Part shown: positions 7,532 through 16,167 of the stretch, piece after piece
How positions within the stretch are numbered: the stretch's first letter is position 1
Layout: each line of letters begins with the position of its first letter
The notes under the pieces: generated by a model
Seen by the model: the letters and a program-made list of their open reading frames with translations, nothing else
What the model was told of the DNA's origin: nothing
Database searches by the model: none
NCBI RefSeq assembly: GCF_018263855.1
Contig: NZ_CP073318.1
Span: 5,704,001 to 5,768,000 of the forward strand
DNA length: 64,000 bases
Source: Kutzneria sp. CA-103260
GTDB lineage: Bacteria > Actinomycetota > Actinomycetes > Mycobacteriales > Pseudonocardiaceae
Direction: 5' to 3'
Translations under genes and position numbers: made by a program

Positions 7532-8377
7532 ATGAGGATCAGTTACGCGGCGGTTCCGCGAAAGTTTCGAGTCGCCGCCGTGTTGCTCGGGGTCGCCGCC
7601 GTGGCCGGCGGAGCGGTGGCAGTGGCTTCCCACAGCGGCACCGCCAACGCCGCCGACGCCGTGCCCACCGTGGTGTGCCCATCGGTGTCGGACAAACTGC
7701 CGGCCATCCCCGCCGCGGCCCAGGCCGAGGTGACCCGGAACCTGAACCTGCTCACCACCCAGATCACCGAGGCCAACCAGCGGTTGGTCAGCACCCAGGG
7801 GCAGGGCGGCCCCAACTTCGTGAACAACGCCATCCTCGGGCCGCTCAAGGACAAACGGGTCTCCACCATCGACCGCATCGCCACCGCCATCGGCCGGCAC
7901 GCCGCCAAGCCCACCGGCCTGGACTCGCTCGCGCCGTGCACCCTGAGCACCGGCGGCGGCGCTTCGGGTTCCGGTGGCTCCACAGGCGCTTCTGGTTCCG
8001 GCTCCGCTGCCAGCGGTTCCACCTCCGGCTCTGCCGCCAGCGGCACCACCAGCTCCGCCCCGGCCGGCTCCGCCGGCGGTGTGCCGACCGTCAACTGCCC
8101 GTCGGTCGAGGACAAGCTCCCCGCCGTGCCCGCCGCCGCCCAGGCCGGCGTCACCACCGAACTGGCCAACCTGGCCAAGGAGATCACCGAGGCGAACAAC
8201 CGCCTCGTCACCTCGCAGGGCCAGGGCGGCCCCAACTTCGTCAACAACGCCATCCTCGGGCCGCTGAAGGACAAGCGGATCGCCGTGCTGGACCGCATCG
8301 CCATCGACATCGGCCGGGTCAGCGGGAGCAAGCCCGCGGGTCTGGCGGCGCTGGCCCCCTGCACGCTCAACCAGTGA
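7532..8377 (+). CDS. Secreted protein with two copies of an unknown domain
   Basis: A 281-residue protein. Residues 1-42 form a Sec signal (basic start, hydrophobic VAAVLLGVAAVAGGAVAV, cleavage near NAADA). Two homologous domains of about 90 residues follow, each starting VPTVxCPSVxDKLPAxPAAA, containing QGQGGPNFVNNAILGPLKDK and ending LAPCTL, so each copy has two cysteines that could form a disulfide. They are joined by a Gly/Ser/Ala linker (about 140-182). I do not recognise the family. A GGAG ribosome site precedes the ATG. It sits between a LacI regulator and a chitinase, in a run of exported proteins, so a role on the cell surface or in polymer binding is possible but unproven. Confidence 0.75.
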   Translation: MRISYAAVPRKFRVAAVLLGVAAVAGGAVAVASHSGTANAADAVPTVVCPSVSDKLPAIPAAAQAEVTRNLNLLTTQITEANQRLVSTQGQGGPNFVNNAILGPLKDKRVSTIDRIATAIGRHAAKPTGLDSLAPCTLSTGGGASGSGGSTGASGSGSAASGSTSGSAASGTTSSAPAGSAGGVPTVNCPSVEDKLPAVPAAAQAGVTTELANLAKEITEANNRLVTSQGQGGPNFVNNAILGPLKDKRIAVLDRIAIDIGRVSGSKPAGLAALAPCTLNQ

Positions 8378-8405
8378 TCACCTGACCGCTGGCACACCAC
8401 CACGT

Positions 8406-8550
8406 CGACCGGGTTCTCACTGGGCGGGTGTCACTCCGAAGCGTGACGGCTGGACAGCGCCACTCTCTCGTAGTGACTTTCCCTCATGTTCAGACGAGAA
8501 CCCGGTTCACTTTTTCTGCGAGAACCGCATGTCCAGCCGGTTTTCGCGTG
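8406..8550. promoter_or_regulatory. GAGAACC/GGTTCTC repeats upstream of the chitinase
   Basis: The 292-base space before the chitinase holds GGGTTCTC (8411-8418), the palindrome GAACCCGGTTC (8498-8508, preceded by GA), GAGAACCG (8520-8527) and its mirror CGGTTTTCG (8539-8547), the last two able to form a 9-bp hairpin with one G-U pair. Repeated half-sites suggest an operator region. They do not match the DasR site known from chitinase genes of Streptomyces. No coding signal is seen. Confidence 0.4.
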
Positions 8551-8669
8551 ATCAAAAAACAGTTCCAGACGGTGCACACTTTACGGTCGTTGACACCAGC
8601 GGCGGGTTTGCCAGGATCAATTGCGTTGACAGGCGTCCTGTTTTCCTCTCCGCTGGAAGGAGCAGTTCG

Positions 8670-9383
8670 ATGCTCGTACGACGTGTCGCGGCGGCTTTGG
8701 CGGCCGCGGCCATCACGGTCGGGTTGGCCGTCACACTGCCGACCGCCGCCACCGCGAGGCCGGCCGGATTCACGGTCAGCGAGGCTCAGTTCAACCAGAT
8801 GTTCCCGAACCGGAACGCCTTCTACACGTTCCAGGGCCTGACCAACGCCACCGGCGCCTACCCGGCCTTCACCACCAGCGGCGACGACGCCACCCAGAAG
8901 CGGGAGGCGGCCGCGTTCCTGGCCAACGTGAGCCACGAGACCGGTGGCCTGCAGTACATCGTCGAGCTGAACACCGCCAACTACCCGCACTACTGCGACG
9001 CGAGCCAGCCCTACGGCTGCCCGGCCGGCCAGGACCAGTACTACGGCCGCGGGCCGCTGCAGCTGAGCTGGAACTTCAACTACAAGGCGGCCGGCGACGC
9101 GCTGGGCATCGATCTGCTCAACAATCCGTCCCAGGTCGAAAAGGACCCGACCGTGTCCTGGAAGACCGGCCTGTGGTTCTGGAACAGCCAGACCGGCGCC
9201 GGCAAGATGACCGGCCACGACGCGATGGTCAATGGCGCTGGCTTCGGCGAGACCATCCGCAGCATCAACGGGGCCCTGGAGTGCGGCGGGCAGAACGCCG
9301 ACCAGATGAACGACCGGATCAACCTCTACAAGCAATTCACCGGCATTCTCGGCGTCGACCCCGGCGGCAACCTCAGCTGCTGA
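8670..9383 (+). CDS. Secreted GH19 chitinase
   Basis: A 237-residue secreted enzyme. The first 30 residues are a Sec signal (MLVRRVAAALAAAAITVGLA, cleavage near TATARPA). The mature part is a compact GH19 catalytic domain: FTVSEAQFNQMFPNRNAFYT, the acid residue region EAAAFLANVSHETGG, YYGRGPLQLSWNFNY, and the end region SINGALECGG. GH19 enzymes hydrolyse beta-1,4-N-acetylglucosamine links in chitin by inversion. No carbohydrate-binding module is attached, unlike many Streptomyces chitinases. ATG 8670 has GGAAGGA 8 bases upstream; a longer in-frame ORF from 8529 lacks a ribosome site and would bury the signal peptide. An expansin-like gene follows after 33 bases. Confidence 0.9.
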   Translation: MLVRRVAAALAAAAITVGLAVTLPTAATARPAGFTVSEAQFNQMFPNRNAFYTFQGLTNATGAYPAFTTSGDDATQKREAAAFLANVSHETGGLQYIVELNTANYPHYCDASQPYGCPAGQDQYYGRGPLQLSWNFNYKAAGDALGIDLLNNPSQVEKDPTVSWKTGLWFWNSQTGAGKMTGHDAMVNGAGFGETIRSINGALECGGQNADQMNDRINLYKQFTGILGVDPGGNLSC

Positions 9384-9416
9384 TTCCGTCCTTCTATTCC
9401 AGGAGTTAGCCACCAC

Positions 9417-9833
9417 ATGGCCATCGTCAAGAAGGCGCTCGTCGCGCTGGCCGTCGCCGGCACGATTCCGCTCGCCGTCGCCGGGACCGCCTACGCCGAC
9501 ATCCCGTTCAACCAGCCGGTCAACGGCAACGCCACCTACTACGACAGCGTCGGCTACGGCGCCTGCGGCACGCAGATCAACGCCGGCACCGACTACCTGG
9601 TCGCCGTCTCCCCCAGCTACTGGACCTCCGCGAACCCCAACAACGACCCGCTCTGCTCCGGCGTCTCGGTCCAGGTCAGCTATAACGGTCAGACCGTTAC
9701 AGTGCCGGTCAAGGACCAGTGTCCCGGCTGCGACGCGTCGCACATCGACCTCGGCAAGCCGGTCTTCACCCAGCTCACCGGCGGCACCGACCTGGGCAAC
9801 ATCCCGGTCACCTGGCAGTTCGTCCACTCCTGA
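9417..9833 (+). CDS. Secreted expansin-like / RlpA-type double-psi beta-barrel protein
   Basis: A 138-residue protein with a Sec signal (LVALAVAGTIPLAVAGTAYA) and a single double-psi beta-barrel: GNATYYDSVGYGACGT, YLVAVSPSYW, VPVKDQCPGCDASHIDLG and the end FTQLTGGTDLGNIPVTWQF. The pattern matches barwin/expansin-like barrels that bind or loosen cell-wall polysaccharides; no cellulose-binding half is present. Four cysteines could form two disulfides. It follows the GH19 chitinase by 33 bases with its own AGGAG and ends at a strong terminator, so the two are likely one operon acting on chitin-rich or fungal walls (inference). Confidence 0.8.
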   Translation: MAIVKKALVALAVAGTIPLAVAGTAYADIPFNQPVNGNATYYDSVGYGACGTQINAGTDYLVAVSPSYWTSANPNNDPLCSGVSVQVSYNGQTVTVPVKDQCPGCDASHIDLGKPVFTQLTGGTDLGNIPVTWQFVHS

Positions 9834-9848
9834 CCGGCGGCATGAGGA

Positions 9849-9890
9849 CGGCGATCGGCCGGCGGGCACCGCCCCGCCGGCCGATCGCCG
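9849..9890 (+). terminator. Strong hairpin terminator after the chitinase operon
   Basis: A perfect 18-bp inverted repeat with a 6-base loop starts 15 bases after the stop of the expansin-like gene. There is no T-run, as is usual in GC-rich actinomycetes. Confidence 0.8.
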
Positions 9891-9947
9891 TAACCGAGCT
9901 CTCACTCCCACCGAGGTCGCACCCGCCCGCCACCGGTGCTACCTTAG

Positions 9948-9973
9948 TTTCATTAGCCGAATGGCTAACGAAC
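9948..9973. promoter_or_regulatory. TetR-type operator upstream of the SDR gene
   Basis: TTAGCC (9953-9958) and GGCTAA (9963-9968) form a perfect palindrome around GAAT; extended 11-base arms match at 9 of 11 positions. It lies 14 bases before the SDR start and is the likely site of the TetR protein encoded convergently at the other end of the SDR gene. Confidence 0.6.
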
Positions 9974-9986
9974 TGGAGGAGCTGGG

Positions 9987-11000
9987 ATGAGCGAGACGGT
10001 GCTGGTCACCGGGGGCACGGGCTACGTCGCGGGCTGGTGTGTGGCGGAGCTGGTCAAGCGGGGCTACACGGTGCGGGCGACGGTGCGCAGCGCGGCGAAG
10101 GGCGAGCAGGTGCGCGGCGCGGTGGCGACCGAGGTGGACCCGGGCGACCGGCTGGAGTTCGCGATCGCGGACCTCACGTCGGACGACGGCTGGGCCGAGG
10201 CGGTGGCGGGCGTGGACTACGTGTTGCACGTGGCCTCACCGCTGGGCATGCACGGCGGGGACGCGGAGTCGCTGATCGTGCCGGCCCGCGACGGCACGCT
10301 GCGGGTGCTGCGCGCGGCCACCGCCGCCGGAGTGAAGCGGGTGGTGATGACGTCGGCGGCCAACACGGCCAGCCCATCGTCCTATCAGGACGAAAGCGTC
10401 AACGACGAGACGGTGTGGACGGATGTGAACGACCCGACGCTGCAACCGTATCGCCGGTCGAAGACGGCCGCGGAGAAGGCGGCCTGGGACTTCATGGCCA
10501 CCTACGACGGCCCGACCACACTGGCCACGGTGTTGCCGGGCGCGGTGTTCGGCCCGCTGCTCAGCGCCAACACCCTGGGCTCGGTGCAGATCATCGGCCG
10601 GCTGCTGAAGGGGATGCCGGGCACGCCCCGGATCGGCTTCGAGGTCGTGGACGTGCGGGACCTGGCCGACGCGCACATCCGGGCGATGACCACGCCAGAA
10701 GCAGCCGGACAGCGTTTCCTGGCCACCGGCGAGTTCATGTGGATGCTGGACCTGGCCCGCGCGCTGCGGGACGGTCTCGGCAAGGACGCTGCCAAGGCGC
10801 CGACCCACAACCTGCCGGACGTGGCGGTCCGCGGGCTGGCCAAGTTCGACGGCACCCTGAAGGAGCTCCTGCCGGCGCTGGGCCGCCGCGCGGTGCACAC
10901 CACGGCCAAGGCCGAGCGGGTGCTGGGCTGGAAGTCCCGGCCGGGGGCCGAAGCCGTCGTCGACTGCGGCCGAAGCCTGTTGGCCCACAACGCCGTCTAG
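9987..11000 (+). CDS. NAD(P)-dependent epimerase/aldehyde reductase (extended SDR)
   Basis: A 337-residue extended short-chain dehydrogenase. The nucleotide site is VTGGTGYVAGWCVAELVKRG, followed by DLTSDDGW, the VLHVASP segment and the catalytic region VVMTSAANTA with PYRRSKTAAEKAAW supplying Tyr and Lys (YRRSK). It resembles dihydroflavonol-4-reductase-like aldehyde reductases, which reduce small aldehydes or ketones with NADPH; the substrate is not evident. A GGAGGAG site precedes the ATG. The gene is preceded by a TetR operator and overlaps the convergent TetR gene by 4 bases, implying substrate-induced expression. Confidence 0.85.
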   Translation: MSETVLVTGGTGYVAGWCVAELVKRGYTVRATVRSAAKGEQVRGAVATEVDPGDRLEFAIADLTSDDGWAEAVAGVDYVLHVASPLGMHGGDAESLIVPARDGTLRVLRAATAAGVKRVVMTSAANTASPSSYQDESVNDETVWTDVNDPTLQPYRRSKTAAEKAAWDFMATYDGPTTLATVLPGAVFGPLLSANTLGSVQIIGRLLKGMPGTPRIGFEVVDVRDLADAHIRAMTTPEAAGQRFLATGEFMWMLDLARALRDGLGKDAAKAPTHNLPDVAVRGLAKFDGTLKELLPALGRRAVHTTAKAERVLGWKSRPGAEAVVDCGRSLLAHNAV

Positions 11001-11545
11001 ACGTCCAGGATGCGCAAGCACAGCCGACGCAACAGATCCCGCAGCTCGGCGTCGGACAGGTGCTTCATCCGGGGCACCACCGGCCCCACGTCGGTGGCCA
11101 TGTAGTACGCCGCCTGCTGCTCGACGGTCGGCTCGTCGCCGAACATCAGCCGCAGGCCGCGGGCCGTCTGCGCGCGCAGCGCCTCGCCGATCCGCCCCTC
11201 CCGGCGCACGGTCGGGGCGATGCGGCTCAGCGGCGACATCGACCGGCTGGCCACCACCTGGTCCACGAACCCGTCGACCAGGAACTCCTTGCGGGCCAAG
11301 CCATCCAACCGCTCGGCCGCGGCCAGAGTCTGCTCGAACGCCGCGATGCTGCCCTCCAGCAACGCCTCCAGGATCGCCATCTTGGTGCGGAAGTAGTAGT
11401 AGACGTTGGCCTTCTGCACGCCCATGGTGTCGGCGATCAGCTGTAGCGAGGTGCCGTCGAACCCCCGCTCGGCGAACAGCCGGCGGGCCGTGTCCAACAC
11501 CGTCTTCCTGGTCCGCTCGGCCTGCTCGGCCCTGCTCGACGCCAT
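10997..11545 (-). CDS. TetR-family transcriptional repressor
   Basis: A 182-residue regulator with the typical N-terminal HTH (TRKTVLDTARRLFAERGFDG, LQLIADTMGVQKANVYYYFR, TKMAILEALLEG) and a helical ligand domain with the TetR_C_33-like end (YYMATDVGPVVPRMKHLSDA). It is convergent with the SDR gene and divergent from the CocE hydrolase gene; the palindrome at 9948-9973 is its probable operator. The ligand is unknown. Confidence 0.88.
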   Translation of the reverse strand: MASSRAEQAERTRKTVLDTARRLFAERGFDGTSLQLIADTMGVQKANVYYYFRTKMAILEALLEGSIAAFEQTLAAAERLDGLARKEFLVDGFVDQVVASRSMSPLSRIAPTVRREGRIGEALRAQTARGLRLMFGDEPTVEQQAAYYMATDVGPVVPRMKHLSDAELRDLLRRLCLRILDV

Positions 11546-11569
11546 AGCCCGATATTAGTGGAGGTTCCC

Positions 11570-13249
11570 GTGCCGGAGCGCATCGATGTCCGGATTCCTT
11601 GCCAGGGTGTGGAGTTGGCCACCACTGTGCACCTGCCCGACGCCCGGCCGGCGCCGGCCATCCTGGTCCGCACGCCCTACGACCTCGCCGCCGAGGCCTC
11701 CGCCGCACGGGTCGTCGACCGCGGTTACGCCTGCGTGTGGCAGCAGGTCCGGGGTCGGTTCGGCTCCGACGGCGAGTTCGAGCCGCTGCGGCACGAGATC
11801 AGCGACGCCCACGACACCGTGGACTGGATCGTCGCCCAGCCGTGGTCCGACGGAACCGTCGGGCTGAGCGGAATGTCCTACCCCGGGGCCGCTTCCTGGC
11901 TCGGCGCGCTGTCCGGCCATCCCGCCGTGAAGGCGATCGCCCCCGGCACCACCGGATCCGTCTTCGACGGGCTCGGCTACTACTCCCCCGGCGTGCCGCA
12001 GCTGGATCTCGTCTACCTGTGGCCGATCATGCACATGTTGTCCGAGGCCGACGATCCGGACCTGGCCACCCTAATGGCTTCGTCCGTTTTGGACACTGCC
12101 CTGGCCGCCCGCGATGATCCAGCGCTGTACGCGAAGCTGCCGGCCCTGATCGCCGCGGAGACCGCCGCCGCCGAACGGCTGCTGTCCCGGCCGTTGAGCG
12201 AGCTGACTTCTTTGCTGGAGAAGCACCTGCCGTGGGTCCGGGAGTGGGCCGCCCATCCCGACCCGGCCGACCCGTACTGGCGCGACCTGGACTATGCCCG
12301 ACGGTTGCCGGAGCTGGACGTGCCCACGATCCACCTCGGCGGCTGGCACGACGTCTTCATCCGCGGCACTCTGCGCGACTTCGCCCTGATGTCCGGCCGT
12401 TCGCCGCAGCGCCTGATCATCTCCCCGTTCACCCACCTCGGCAGCGAGATCCCGGTCGGACAGTGGACTCCGCCGATCGCCGCCGAATCCGACCCGCTGG
12501 CCATGAACACCGTCGGCACGTCCGTCGCGCCCGGGCCGGAGGCGGTGACCCGCTGGATGGACCGCTTCGTCCGCGGCCTCGACAACGGCGTCGAGGACGA
12601 GCCGGTGATTTCCCTTTACGTGCAACGCGCCGACCGCTGGCGGCACACCTCGACCTGGCCGCTGCCCGAAACCGTCTGGACCACCCTCCACCCCTCGGCC
12701 GGCGGGATCCTGGCCACCGAGCCCGGCACCCGCTCCGACACCTTCACCTACGACCCGTCCGATCCCGTACCGTCCGCCGGCGGCACCTTCCTCACCGGCA
12801 TCCGCCCCGCCGGCGTCTTCGATCAGTCCGAAGTGGAGCGTCGCGCCGACGTCCTCGTCTACACCTCGCCGGTCACCGACGGCGTGGAGATCACCGGCCC
12901 GGTCACCGTCGAGCTCGACGCCACCACCACCGCCGTCGACACCGACTTCACCGCCAAGCTCTGCGACGTCTCCCCCGACGGCACCTCCGTCAACGTCTGC
13001 GAGGGCATCACCCGCCTGGCCTTCCGCCCCGACTCCACCATCCGCATCGAGCTGTCCCCCACCAGCTACTGGTTCGCCCCCGGCCACGCCCTCCGCCTCC
13101 AGCTCAGCTCCAGCAGCTTCCCCCTGACCGCCCCCAACCCCAACACCGGCCGCAACTGGCTCGTCGACCCACACGACCCGGTCACCGCCGTGCAGACCGT
13201 CTTCCACTCCTCCCGCCTGATCCTCCCGGTCATTCCCGCGGATCGCTAG
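11570..13249 (+). CDS. CocE/NonD-type hydrolase (X-Pro dipeptidyl-peptidase S15 family)
   Basis: A roughly 559-residue cytoplasmic alpha/beta hydrolase. The substrate-entry strand VHLPDARPAPAILVRTPY and the oxyanion region YACVWQQVRGRFGSDGEF are followed by the nucleophile motif GLSGMSYPGA, the Asp region LGGWHDVFIRGTLRDF, the His region ISPFTHLG and a C-terminal jelly-roll (ETVWTTLHPS, PVTVELDATTTAVDTDFTAK, LSSSSFPLTAPNPNTGRN). Family members hydrolyse acyl esters or amides such as cocaine, cephalosporin esters or X-Pro peptides. GTG 11570 is chosen because GGAGG lies 5 bases upstream; GTG 11558 is possible. The 3' end overlaps the convergent unknown gene by 20 bases. Confidence 0.85.
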   Translation: MPERIDVRIPCQGVELATTVHLPDARPAPAILVRTPYDLAAEASAARVVDRGYACVWQQVRGRFGSDGEFEPLRHEISDAHDTVDWIVAQPWSDGTVGLSGMSYPGAASWLGALSGHPAVKAIAPGTTGSVFDGLGYYSPGVPQLDLVYLWPIMHMLSEADDPDLATLMASSVLDTALAARDDPALYAKLPALIAAETAAAERLLSRPLSELTSLLEKHLPWVREWAAHPDPADPYWRDLDYARRLPELDVPTIHLGGWHDVFIRGTLRDFALMSGRSPQRLIISPFTHLGSEIPVGQWTPPIAAESDPLAMNTVGTSVAPGPEAVTRWMDRFVRGLDNGVEDEPVISLYVQRADRWRHTSTWPLPETVWTTLHPSAGGILATEPGTRSDTFTYDPSDPVPSAGGTFLTGIRPAGVFDQSEVERRADVLVYTSPVTDGVEITGPVTVELDATTTAVDTDFTAKLCDVSPDGTSVNVCEGITRLAFRPDSTIRIELSPTSYWFAPGHALRLQLSSSSFPLTAPNPNTGRNWLVDPHDPVTAVQTVFHSSRLILPVIPADR

Positions 13250-14120
13250 GCAGCACGGTCGCGGCTCGCTGACCGAGAACGGCGCAGCGGAGATCGACGT
13301 CCTGGTCCAGCACGGGTGGCTGTCCTAACAGGACGCTTCCGACAGCAACCAGGAAGACACGGCTGGCGGCATCGCTGCCCTTCTTCGTTCGGGGGGACTG
13401 GTAGAGCAGGTAGCGGGCGGCCTGCCAGGAGGAAAGGCTTGGAGCAGAAGCCAGGAGGTCCAGGGCGGCGGAGAACATGGTGGCACGGGAGGAGTCGTCG
13501 GCGGAGATGGCGTAGCAGGGGGAGCCACCGGTTTCCACCTGGGAGACGTCGTGGCCGCGGGCGGAGAGGCGGGCCAGCAGGGCGGTGCTGATGTCAGCGG
13601 CGGCGGCGTGACGAACCAAGCGGTTGCCGGGGATCACCAGGCCGTTGGGGAGGGTGACGTGGTTGACCAAGACGTCACCGGGGTTGCCTTCAAGGGAGAA
13701 GCGGTCGTGGACGGCCTGGCCGTAGCGGAGCATGAGACGGAAGGCGGGGGTTTCGACGCCGCCACGGTAGGTGCGGGAGGCGGAATCCCACGCAGCGCCA
13801 TGGCGAAGGCGGCCGATGTAGCCGAGGCGGTCGTAGTTGGGTCCACCGTCCACAAGGGACATGACGAAGCGGGAGGCGTCGAGCGGGAGACCCTGGCCGA
13901 TCCGGCCGGGGGCCTTGAGCGCGAGCTGGTGCCGCCAGGTGATCAGGTCGGAGTGCACGGAGCGTAAGAGCGAAGGGGTCAAGCGGCCGACCAGGAGCGA
14001 GCGGGCGGCGTTCGCGGCAGCGGCCTGTTCGAGGGCGAAGTCATGGACGCGGCGGAGTTCCGCCGGGTCGCAGGAGCGAAGGGCCAGGTCGGGGGTGGGA
14101 AAGCTGGCGGCGGTGATCAC
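13230..14120 (-). CDS. Unrecognised protein coupled to a STAND ATPase
   Basis: A 296-residue protein that I cannot place in a family. It starts at GTG 14120, which overlaps the stop of the upstream STAND gene (GTGA), so translation is coupled. Visible features are an N-terminal helical stretch (LRRVHDFALEQAAAANAARS), conserved-looking mid sections (NYDRLGYIGRLRHG, YGQAVHDRFSLEGNPGDVL, NHVTLPNGLVIPGNRLVRHA) and a helical alanine-rich C-terminal half. There is no signal peptide, membrane helix, zinc motif or nucleotide loop. Its fixed pairing with an NB-ARC/TPR protein suggests it is the effector or client of that switch. The longer reading frame upstream of 14120 lies inside the STAND gene and is ignored. 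Confidence 0.7.
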   Translation of the reverse strand: MITAASFPTPDLALRSCDPAELRRVHDFALEQAAAANAARSLLVGRLTPSLLRSVHSDLITWRHQLALKAPGRIGQGLPLDASRFVMSLVDGGPNYDRLGYIGRLRHGAAWDSASRTYRGGVETPAFRLMLRYGQAVHDRFSLEGNPGDVLVNHVTLPNGLVIPGNRLVRHAAAADISTALLARLSARGHDVSQVETGGSPCYAISADDSSRATMFSAALDLLASAPSLSSWQAARYLLYQSPRTKKGSDAASRVFLVAVGSVLLGQPPVLDQDVDLRCAVLGQRAATVLPSDPRE

Positions 14121-16132
14121 GCTTCGTCCAGACGGCCACGGACCCGTTCGGCGTCGGCCCCACGCTGCTGGTTCTCGTACAGGCCCAGGGCGGTCTCCCA
14201 GGTCTGCCGGGCCTGAGCAGTGTGCCCGAGCTGCGCCCGGCATTCGGCCAGGCGGTCGAGGGTGTCGGCCAGGTGGTAGGCGTGGCGGCCGTCGAACAGG
14301 GCCTGGGCCCGTTCGTAGTGGGAGACGGCCAGGTCCAGGCGGCCGGCGCGCTGCTCGATGTGCCCCAGTCCGTCGAAGGCGGTGGCCTCGCCGTCAACGT
14401 TTCCGTTGCGGCGATACAACTCCAGCGCGGCAGCATGGTGGCCGAAGGCCCGGTCCAGGCGACCCAACTCGGCCTCGTACCGCCCCTGGAGCTCCAAGGC
14501 ATCAGCGACGTCCAACGGAGCGTCGACCGCCTGATACGCGGTCATAGCAAGGGTTGCGTGCTCCAAGGCCCGCGCGGTGTCACCGGAGCGCTCCCAGGCT
14601 CGGGCGAGCGACCGGTGGGTGTGCCCCTCGCCCCAGCGATCACCTTGGTGGAGCAGCAAAGCCTGCCCCAGTAAAGCCAGGGCGTCCGCGACGGCTCCGG
14701 TGCGCACCAGTGCGGACCCGAGCAGCCGGTGGGCCAGCGCCGACGAGGCGTCGTCCAGACGATCGGAGAGCGCGACCCGCCACGTGCCGGCCTGGTCACG
14801 CACAAGCCCTTGCTGCCAATGGAAACTGTGCATCACCCAGGCCAGCCGCCAGGCGTCGACATGACGTCCGCGCTCGGCGACGAACCGCTGCATCGCGACC
14901 AGGCAGGTGTGCTCGGCCTCGAACCAGACCAGCGCCGCCGCCCGGTCCGCGAAACGTTCGGTCGCCGGGCCGACGTCGATCGGCGTGCGGCACGGGTCGA
15001 GCAGCCGGTCGGCGGCGCACCCGTTGACCACGTAGTAGCCGACGAAGCGGTCCAGGGCGGCCTCGGCGTCGTCCAACTGACCCAGGGCGTAGAGACGGAC
15101 CAGGTCGTGCAGCTGCCACCGACCCGGGGCATGCTCCTGCACGAGGGAAACCCGTTCCAGCGCACGGAGAATCGGCCGCGCATCGGGCAGCTCGGTCAGA
15201 CACTCGATGGCCCGCACGCCGGCGTCCGCCCCGGGAATCAGCCCGAGCAGCGCGAACACCTTGGCCTGAGCCGGTTCCAGGGCCTGATACGACCACGAGA
15301 GCACCGTCTCCAGCCCGTCCAGCGCCGGCAGCCGGGTCTCCCGTAGCTCACGGGCGAACACCGCGATGGGAAACGCCGCGTGATCGGCGACCCGGCCGGC
15401 GGCCAGGCCCAGCGCCAGCGGCAGCCCGGCGCAGTCGTCGACCAGACACCGCACCGCCTCCGGCTCGGCGTCGAGCCGCAGACGCCCCAACCGCCGCTCG
15501 AACAGCTCGACACTTTCGGCCTCGGTCAGCGGCGGCAGCGCGATCCGCACCGAAGCTTCCAGGCCGCGCAGCTGGTTGCGGCTGGTCACCAGCACCGCGC
15601 AGCCGGCGGCCGAGGGCAGCGCGGCCCGCACGTGCTCGGCGTCCCGCACGTTGTCGAAGACGATCAGCATCCGCTTGCCGGCGACCAGGCTGCGATACCG
15701 GCCCACCTGCGCGTCGAAGTCGACCGGCACGGCCTGCGGTGGCACGCCCAGGGCGTCCAGCACGCACCGCAGCACGGCCGCCGGCGGCAGGAACTGGCCG
15801 TCCGGTGCGACGCCCCTCAGGTCGACGAAGACCTGACCGTCCGGAAAGGACTCAAGCCGCCGGTGGGCCCAGTGCAGCGCCAGCCACGTCTTGCCGATGC
15901 CGCCGACCCCGACGATCACCGCGACCAACGGACCGTCCGTCCGCTCGAACGCCTCGGTCAGCGCGGCCAGCTCCGTCTCGCGGGCGGTGAACCAACGCGG
16001 GGCAGGCGGCAGCTGCCGGGGCACCGGCGGCTCGGTCCCGTGCACCGTCACATTGCCGTGGATGACGCCGGCCAGCACGAACGGCGCCGACGGCGAACCG
16101 GTGACCTCGTTGCGCACACCCTCGGACGCCAT
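14117..16132 (-). CDS. STAND-class NTPase with NB-ARC and TPR domains
   Basis: A 671-residue signalling ATPase. Residues 1-45 hold a short region with VLAGVIHGNVTVHG, a motif often seen before such domains. The NB-ARC core spans about 50-330: Walker A GVGGIGKT (75-82), Walker B MLIVFDNV, sensor VLVTSRNQLRGL, and the GLPLALGLAAG motif. A winged-helix-like section (LHDLVRLYA) links to about six tetratricopeptide repeats (430-671, e.g. ALELYRRNGNVDGEATAFDG). STAND proteins are ligand-triggered oligomeric switches in regulation, cell death or phage defence. It lacks the SARP DNA-binding domain of AfsR-type regulators, so it probably acts through protein contacts. Downstream, with 4 bases overlap, is an unrecognised gene. 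It is divergent from argG. Confidence 0.88.
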   Translation of the reverse strand: MASEGVRNEVTGSPSAPFVLAGVIHGNVTVHGTEPPVPRQLPPAPRWFTARETELAALTEAFERTDGPLVAVIVGVGGIGKTWLALHWAHRRLESFPDGQVFVDLRGVAPDGQFLPPAAVLRCVLDALGVPPQAVPVDFDAQVGRYRSLVAGKRMLIVFDNVRDAEHVRAALPSAAGCAVLVTSRNQLRGLEASVRIALPPLTEAESVELFERRLGRLRLDAEPEAVRCLVDDCAGLPLALGLAAGRVADHAAFPIAVFARELRETRLPALDGLETVLSWSYQALEPAQAKVFALLGLIPGADAGVRAIECLTELPDARPILRALERVSLVQEHAPGRWQLHDLVRLYALGQLDDAEAALDRFVGYYVVNGCAADRLLDPCRTPIDVGPATERFADRAAALVWFEAEHTCLVAMQRFVAERGRHVDAWRLAWVMHSFHWQQGLVRDQAGTWRVALSDRLDDASSALAHRLLGSALVRTGAVADALALLGQALLLHQGDRWGEGHTHRSLARAWERSGDTARALEHATLAMTAYQAVDAPLDVADALELQGRYEAELGRLDRAFGHHAAALELYRRNGNVDGEATAFDGLGHIEQRAGRLDLAVSHYERAQALFDGRHAYHLADTLDRLAECRAQLGHTAQARQTWETALGLYENQQRGADAERVRGRLDEA

Positions 16133-16167
16133 CCGCCCCTCCTCCGGTGGCCCCCAGCCTACCGCGT

